A DNA stretch of 8,225 nt from Flavobacteriaceae bacterium (lineage in GTDB: Bacteria > Bacteroidota > Bacteroidia > Flavobacteriales > Flavobacteriaceae): positions 1 through 8,225 of the forward strand of contig CANHBE010000107.1 in assembly GCA_947458575.1 (NCBI GenBank), in the 5' to 3' direction. Position 1 is the stretch's first letter; each line of letters starts with the position of its first letter. Under the pieces are notes generated by a model. That model worked only from the letters and a program-made list of their open reading frames with translations. It had not been told where the DNA came from and did no database searches. Made by a program: the position numbers and the translations under genes. Below are positions 4,613 to 8,225 of the stretch, piece after piece.

Positions 4613-6545
4613 CTAATCTTTCCAAGCGCTCTAAGATTGCCGCAAAGCCAACCGCAGTATTTCCTGTACCGGCAAGAAAAGGAGCATTGTAGCTTGTCAT
4701 GGCTTGCCTTCCGACTGCCACGTTAAAATTAGAGGTTGTATTAGAAAATAGAGCTCCTGAACCTATAGCTGTATTTTCTGAACCTGAAGTATTCGAAAAT
4801 AAGGCAAAATCTCCCATAGCAGTATTGCGTTGGCCGGTCGTTATCGCCGATAGCACATTAGCGCCAAATGCAGAGTTTCTAACACCAAATTGCGAGGCAA
4901 AATTAATGGTCGGATTTACTAACGAATTCGCTCCAAAAGAAGTATTGCCGTTATTGTAGTTGAAACTACCGTCATAAGTTGGATCACCAATATAACCAGC
5001 ACGAATGCCATTTCTTCTAAATGCAATATCTTGATTATCGGTAGTTCCTATAAAATTAGAAGCTACTGATGTTCCACTGTTGCCTGTTGTTTGCCAAGCC
5101 GAACCATTGAGACTTTGCCACGTCACATTGCCTGAACCATCAGTTTGCATAATTTGGCCATTGGCTCCACGCGAAGGTGGCAGTAAGTAATTATTTGAAG
5201 CGGTTGTTCCTATTGATACATTTCCCAAAAAGTAGCCTGCATAGTTCGTTCCGGCTTTCAACACTTCGGAATAAACACCGAAATGCGTTCCTCCCGCACT
5301 TGGGCTTAAAAAGTTGTACGAGCCGTATTTTAAACCTGTTCCAGCGCCGTCCAGGGTATTAAAGATTCCGTAATGCGTCCCATTAGCACTGTTACTAATC
5401 TGATTGTGTGTTCCATATTGTACGCCTGTGCCACTGCCGGTTAAGATATTAAATGTACCATAATGAATTCCGCTTCCAGTGTTACTGATCGTATTTGATG
5501 TTCCATATTGCATGCCTGTTCCTGTACCGCTAAGGTTTGTATAAGTACCATAATGTATACCCGTACCTGTATTACCTATATTGATGCTGCTACCAATTTG
5601 TAGCCCGTTACCTGTGCCTAATAAATCAAAGTAACTGCCGAAGTGACTGGCATTTCCGCTATTACTTATGCTAATATATTCCCCATATTGTTCTCCTATT
5701 CCTATACCCGCGAGATCCGTAAAACTGCCGTAATGGATGCCCGTTCCTGATCCGCTTAGGTTGGTATTGCTACCGTAGTGAATTCCATTTCCGGAATTGA
5801 AAATATTGGTGCTGGTACCATATTGATTTCCGGATCCCAGACCTGTGAGGTCGTTATAGTTGGCATAATGACTACCACTACCTGATCCGAAAACCCCATT
5901 GTAAGTACCAATATGCTGTCCGTTGCCACTGTTAGAAATATTATTTGCCGATCCAAACTGAGAACCGATAGCTCCCGTGCCAGTTAAATCATTAATTATA
6001 CCGTAAGTTGTATCAGCAGAAGTGCCATTCAGTTGGTTGTTGATTCCTATATTGTTTATGGCATTATTGGAATTATTCGTATAAGTGGTGTTGATACCAA
6101 TTTCTTTATTTGACGAAGTCACTTCAAGCGGATAATTAGCTGTGTTTTTTCCAATGGCTACATTACCGGTATGAAACATATCGTCAGTAATGAGTGATGG
6201 CGCCGAAGTGGTTCCAACTTTATACCAATCGGCGTCGGAATTTGCGGTTGAATTAATTCCAACCCAACTAGTCGTCGCATGGTTCCAATAATAAAAACCG
6301 GGTTGATTGGCTCCTGAAACTGTCGTTAAGAATACTAACATGCCATTTTGAGCAGCTGTCGGATTTGTAACCGGAAAGACATTGATTCGAGGAATAAGAA
6401 TCCCGTCAGTATTGGATGGTGATGCCGAGTTGGAAGGTGCAATCTCTAAAGTGGCATTTGGGGTCGTAGTACCAATACCAATTTGAGCTTGAGCAAATCG
6501 TATCGTGAAGCATAGAACCAAAACAAAGTATATTTTCAACTTCAT
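4602..6545 (-). CDS. Secreted tail-fibre/adhesin-like protein with 15-residue glycine-rich repeats
   Basis: A 647-residue exported protein. Signal peptide: MKLKIYFVLVLCFTIRFAQA, with cleavage likely before Q21. The mature protein opens with IGIGTTTPNATLEI, a motif typical of Bacteroidota fibre-like surface proteins, then a Trp/Tyr-rich segment FYYWNHATTSWVGIN (84-98). Residues 179-434 are 17 tandem units of about 15 residues. A linker with ANGQIMQTDGSGNVTWQSL (461-479) follows, then YadA-head-like repeats from about N557. The chain ends in a short heptad-like ILERLERLEKK. No S74 intramolecular chaperone domain and no type IX sorting tail is visible. I chose the ATG at 6545: the longer reading from the TTG at 6605 would put about 20 residues before a good signal peptide, and that TTG doubles as the promoter -33 box. 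Function unknown; a trimeric fibre or adhesin is inferred from the repeats. Confidence 0.85.
   Translation of the reverse strand: MKLKIYFVLVLCFTIRFAQAQIGIGTTTPNATLEIAPSNSASPSNTDGILIPRINVFPVTNPTAAQNGMLVFLTTVSGANQPGFYYWNHATTSWVGINSTANSDADWYKVGTTSAPSLITDDMFHTGNVAIGKNTANYPLEVTSSNKEIGINTTYTNNSNNAINNIGINNQLNGTSADTTYGIINDLTGTGAIGSQFGSANNISNSGNGQHIGTYNGVFGSGSGSHYANYNDLTGLGSGNQYGTSTNIFNSGNGIHYGSNTNLSGSGTGIHYGSFTDLAGIGIGEQYGEYISISNSGNASHFGSYFDLLGTGNGLQIGSSINIGNTGTGIHYGTYTNLSGTGTGMQYGTSNTISNTGSGIHYGTFNILTGSGTGVQYGTHNQISNSANGTHYGIFNTLDGAGTGLKYGSYNFLSPSAGGTHFGVYSEVLKAGTNYAGYFLGNVSIGTTASNNYLLPPSRGANGQIMQTDGSGNVTWQSLNGSAWQTTGNSGTSVASNFIGTTDNQDIAFRRNGIRAGYIGDPTYDGSFNYNNGNTSFGANSLVNPTINFASQFGVRNSAFGANVLSAITTGQRNTAMGDFALFSNTSGSENTAIGSGALFSNTTSNFNVAVGRQAMTSYNAPFLAGTGNTAVGFAAILERLERLEKK
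4647..4877 (-). repeat. YadA-head-like repeats with N-T-A-x-G motifs
   Basis: Motifs of the form N-(S/T/V)-A-x-G occur at residues 557, 574, 591, 608 and 629 of the encoded protein. The first four are exactly 17 residues apart and the last 21 apart because of an insertion (APFLAGTG). Between motifs, segments such as ALFSNTSGSEN and ALFSNTTSNFN recur. This matches the left-handed beta-roll head repeats of trimeric autotransporter adhesins and related fibre proteins. Confidence 0.7.
5244..6011 (-). repeat. Array of 17 tandem ~45-bp coding repeats (15 residues each)
   Basis: Encodes residues 179-434. Every unit is 15 residues except the first, which has 16, and the register never slips. There are two unit types: type A, xHYGxYxxLxGxGxG (best copy IHYGTYTNLSGTGTG, 330-344), and type B, xQYGxxxxISNSGNG (for example MQYGTSNTISNTGSG, 345-359). 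Units 2-15 read B A A B A A B A B A B A B A. Unit 1 is A-like, and units 16 and 17 are degenerate. A beta-solenoid with one turn per unit, or a trimeric beta-roll, would fit the glycine spacing; that is inference. Confidence 0.9.
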
Positions 6546-6576
6546 ATACAAAGTTTCTCTGTAAATTAGGGCGCCA

Positions 6577-6605
6577 CAAAAATACGGTAATTTTCTAATA
6601 GGCAA
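6577..6605 (-). promoter_or_regulatory. Promoter of the repeat-protein gene
   Basis: Read on the minus strand, TTG (6605-6603), 18 bp, then TATTTTTG (6584-6577), an exact match to the Bacteroidota -7 consensus TAnnTTTG. Predicted transcription start is near 6570, about 25 nt before the ATG at 6545. It decides the start codon, since the TTG at 6605 is part of the promoter and would not be in the mRNA. Confidence 0.6.
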
Positions 6606-6698
6606 TAGATTTACGCTGTAAAATTGTATTTCTACGTGAAAGAATAGCCGTTGAAATCTATAGTCTTAAATTTATTTTTTAGTTTGGCCTAGTTTAAT

Positions 6699-6706
6699 GA
6701 CTTTTG
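6699..6706 (+). promoter_or_regulatory. Weak -7-like box before the ABC ATPase gene
   Basis: GACTTTTG differs from TAnnTTTG at the first position and lies 16 bp before the ATG at 6723. No matching -33 element at standard spacing is seen. It is the best candidate I can find for this gene in the 177-bp divergent intergenic region, which otherwise holds only the repeat-protein promoter. Confidence 0.2.
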
Positions 6707-6722
6707 TGGTTCAGTTTGTTCT

Positions 6723-7667
6723 ATGTTAAGTGTCGATAAAATTTCATTTTCGTATTCTGGAGACAAAACAATTAGCGATATTTCTTTTTCAATAGAGAAA
6801 GGAGAATGTTTGGCTATTGTCGGCGAAAGTGGCTGTGGGAAAAGTACGCTTCTAAAACTGATTTACGGACTGCATGATCTCGATGATGGGAATATTTTTT
6901 GGAATGGCGGTGTAGTTTTGGGACCCCGGTTTAATTTGATTCCGGGTATGGACAATATGAAATACCTCGCGCAGGATTTTGACTTGATGCCTTACATCAC
7001 AGTAGCTGAAAATGTTGGGAAATTCCTCTCCAATATTCATCAAAAATCAAAGAAAGCGAGAATCGCAGAGTTGCTCGCGTTGGTTGAAATGTCCGATTTT
7101 GCAGATATAAAAGCTAAGTACTTGAGCGGAGGGCAAATGCAACGGGTCGCTATTGCCAGAGTACTTGCACTTGAACCTGAACTCATATTGTTTGACGAGC
7201 CTTTTAGCCATATTGATACTTTCAGAAAGAATAGTTTGAGGCGAAAAGTAATCTCATATTTGAAACATCGAGAAATCACATGTATAATTGCTTCACACGA
7301 TCGCGATGATATACTCGGATTTTCGGATCAGACGTTGGTACTGAAGAATGGGAAATTGGTAGCGTTCGGACCAACAAAATTAGTATATAGAGATCGGAGC
7401 ATTAAATATGTAGCGTCGCTTTTTGACGATGTGAATTGCTTGTCGAGTTCATTACTAAATTTGCCGGGAGTAGAGCGACAATTATATATTTATCCTTATG
7501 AACTAAAAGTAGTTGAAAATTCAAATTTGGAAGTTGAAGTCGTCAGGAGTTTCTTCAGAGGGAACGGTTACTTGATCGAATCAATTACTCAAGATCAAAC
7601 CATATTTTTTGAAAGTAAATCTGAATTAGACAAGAATGGCAAAGTTTTTTTGGCTCTTGAGCACTAG
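6723..7667 (+). CDS. ABC transporter ATP-binding protein with TOBE-like C-terminal domain
   Basis: A 314-residue cytoplasmic ATPase subunit that would energise an inner-membrane ABC transporter. The nucleotide-binding domain is complete: Walker A GESGCGKST (34-42, K40), Q-loop Q84 in LAQDFDLMP, signature LSGGQMQRVAIAR (134-146), Walker B LILFDE with catalytic E159, D-loop SHID (162-165) and switch histidine H192 in IASHD. Residues about 240-314 form an extra C-terminal domain with YIYPYELKV (255-263), resembling the (V/R)RPE-type TOBE segment of import ATPases such as PotA and FbpC. That points to an importer-type subunit or a regulatory tail. No permease or binding-protein gene is adjacent: upstream is a divergent repeat protein and downstream a secreted propeller protein. 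The substrate cannot be told from sequence. It starts at the first in-frame ATG; no terminator is seen after it. Confidence 0.93.
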   Translation: MLSVDKISFSYSGDKTISDISFSIEKGECLAIVGESGCGKSTLLKLIYGLHDLDDGNIFWNGGVVLGPRFNLIPGMDNMKYLAQDFDLMPYITVAENVGKFLSNIHQKSKKARIAELLALVEMSDFADIKAKYLSGGQMQRVAIARVLALEPELILFDEPFSHIDTFRKNSLRRKVISYLKHREITCIIASHDRDDILGFSDQTLVLKNGKLVAFGPTKLVYRDRSIKYVASLFDDVNCLSSSLLNLPGVERQLYIYPYELKVVENSNLEVEVVRSFFRGNGYLIESITQDQTIFFESKSELDKNGKVFLALEH

Positions 7668-7706
7668 AAAAAGTACGTCTTCGATGCATCTATTTAATGA
7701 TTTGCC

Positions 7707-7714
7707 TAAATTTG
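7707..7714 (+). promoter_or_regulatory. -7 box TAAATTTG before the propeller-protein gene
   Basis: Exact match to TAnnTTTG, 17 bp before the ATG at 7732, in the 64-bp gap after the ABC ATPase gene. The -33 region has no clear TTTG. It suggests separate transcription of the propeller gene, though read-through from upstream is possible because no terminator is visible. Confidence 0.5.
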
Positions 7715-7731
7715 TAAACCAACACTTGAAT

Positions 7732-8225
7732 ATGAAAAAACTACTTTTGCCCATCATTTTACTGTCTACATCAATTTATGCACAGTTGCAATGGAGGCCG
7801 TTATCCGCTGCAATTACGAATATTGACAATCAAAGATTTGACGATGTTTTTTTTATAAACGATAACATAGGTTGGGCTGCTAATGGAGCCTACGCTGCCG
7901 TTTATAAGACAATTGATGGTGGTGTAACATGGTCTACTCAGGTAACAGAGCAGTCTTTGGGTGGAAACTACTATTTCAGAAACATTGAGTTCATAGATGA
8001 AAATATTGGTTTTTTGGGTACTTTGAATAATCTCTTCCTCAAAACCACCGATGGCGGAACCAATTGGACGCCAGTTACAAATGTGCCCAATAGCCCGGCG
8101 GCAATCTGTGGATTAGATGTGGTTGGTAGTTCAACCATTTTCGGATGTGGAGCCTATTTCTCACCGGCATTTTTGATTAAGTCAACAGATAGTGGCGCAA
8201 CATGGACCTACACTGATATGAGTGC
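7732..8225 (+). CDS. Secreted YCF48/BNR-repeat beta-propeller protein, 5' part; 3' end outside window
   Basis: 164 codons are visible and the frame is open to the window end. The signal peptide MKKLLLPIILLSTSIYA has likely cleavage before Q18. Three Asp-box-like motifs follow at regular spacing: KTIDGGVTW (59-67), KTTDGGTNW (104-112) and KSTDSGATW (150-158), about 45 residues apart. Each is preceded by a hydrophobic strand of the NIGWAA or NIGFLG type. This spacing is one blade of a YCF48/BNR-type beta-propeller. In flavobacteria such proteins are usually secreted, often with a type IX sorting tail at the C-terminus; that end is not in the window, so the sorting route is untested. Enzymatic (sialidase) function is not implied, since Asp boxes are structural. 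Nothing in the neighbourhood suggests a partner. Confidence 0.9.
   Translation, partial: MKKLLLPIILLSTSIYAQLQWRPLSAAITNIDNQRFDDVFFINDNIGWAANGAYAAVYKTIDGGVTWSTQVTEQSLGGNYYFRNIEFIDENIGFLGTLNNLFLKTTDGGTNWTPVTNVPNSPAAICGLDVVGSSTIFGCGAYFSPAFLIKSTDSGATWTYTDMS

Noticed and set aside
5177..5362. Plus-strand open frame inside the repeat-protein gene (others at 4699-4959 +, and 5756-5956 in a different minus-strand frame)
   Set aside because: Products of the repetitive codon pattern of the real minus-strand gene; no signal, domain or promoter of their own.
5244..6011. CRISPR-like array, because of regular ~45-bp periodicity
   Set aside because: There are no identical repeats separated by unique spacers; the periodicity is a continuous coding repeat with a steady 15-residue register inside one open gene.
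6610..6622. Inverted repeat TTTAC-GCT-GTAAA upstream of the repeat-protein promoter
   Set aside because: Short arms in AT-rich intergenic DNA and no second copy or regulator nearby; likely chance, although its place just upstream of the -33 box would suit an operator.
6852..7279. Two minus-strand open frames opposite the ABC ATPase
   Set aside because: Antisense to Walker A through Walker B coding sequence; shadows of a strongly conserved gene.
7683..7690. Palindrome GATGCATC after the ABC ATPase gene, considered as a terminator
   Set aside because: No loop and no following T-run; too short to act as a terminator.

Overview
The window looks like an ordinary chromosomal segment from a Bacteroidota organism, most likely class Flavobacteriia. 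The signs are: AT-rich DNA; starts without a clear Shine-Dalgarno sequence; several promoter-like TAnnTTTG boxes a short way upstream of starts; a secreted protein with the IGIGTTTPxxxLEI motif common after the signal peptide in flavobacterial surface proteins; signal peptides cleaved just before Gln; and HtpG, OmpA and ABC1-kinase sequences of flavobacterial character. I see no transposase, integrase, tRNA, rRNA, CRISPR array or phage structural module.

Layout. Positions 1-1072 (minus) hold the N-terminal 357 codons of the chaperone HtpG; its 3' end is outside the window. A divergent intergenic region (1073-1224) carries a candidate HtpG promoter with an 11-bp inverted repeat over its -33 region, and a promoter for a plus-strand pair: a small lipocalin-like lipoprotein (1225-1701) and a glycine-zipper/OmpA lipoprotein (1714-2400). 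That pair ends in a clear intrinsic terminator. Next is a likely two-gene operon: a TetR-fold protein (2539-3222) and an ABC1/AarF/UbiB/COQ8-type atypical kinase (3259-4575). The kinase converges, with a possible terminator at the junction, on a minus-strand secreted repeat protein (4602-6545). Divergent from that are an ABC-transporter ATPase with a TOBE-like tail (6723-7667) and the 5' part of a secreted YCF48/BNR-type beta-propeller protein (7732 to the window end).

How the genes work together. The lipocalin/OmpA pair is a cell-envelope unit: the OmpA domain should bind peptidoglycan while the lipid anchors the protein in a membrane. The TetR-fold/kinase pair recalls the mitochondrial COQ9/COQ8 pair, although flavobacteria make menaquinone rather than ubiquinone. 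The repeat protein and the propeller are unrelated secreted proteins. The ABC ATPase has no permease beside it.

The two points most worth following are the TetR-fold/ABC1-kinase pair, whose TetR-like protein has an acidic, atypical recognition-helix region, and the 15-residue repeat array. In that array two unit types are set by three co-varying positions and follow a non-random order. The rest is typical flavobacterial core or accessory content, and I do not see a clearly new multi-gene system.
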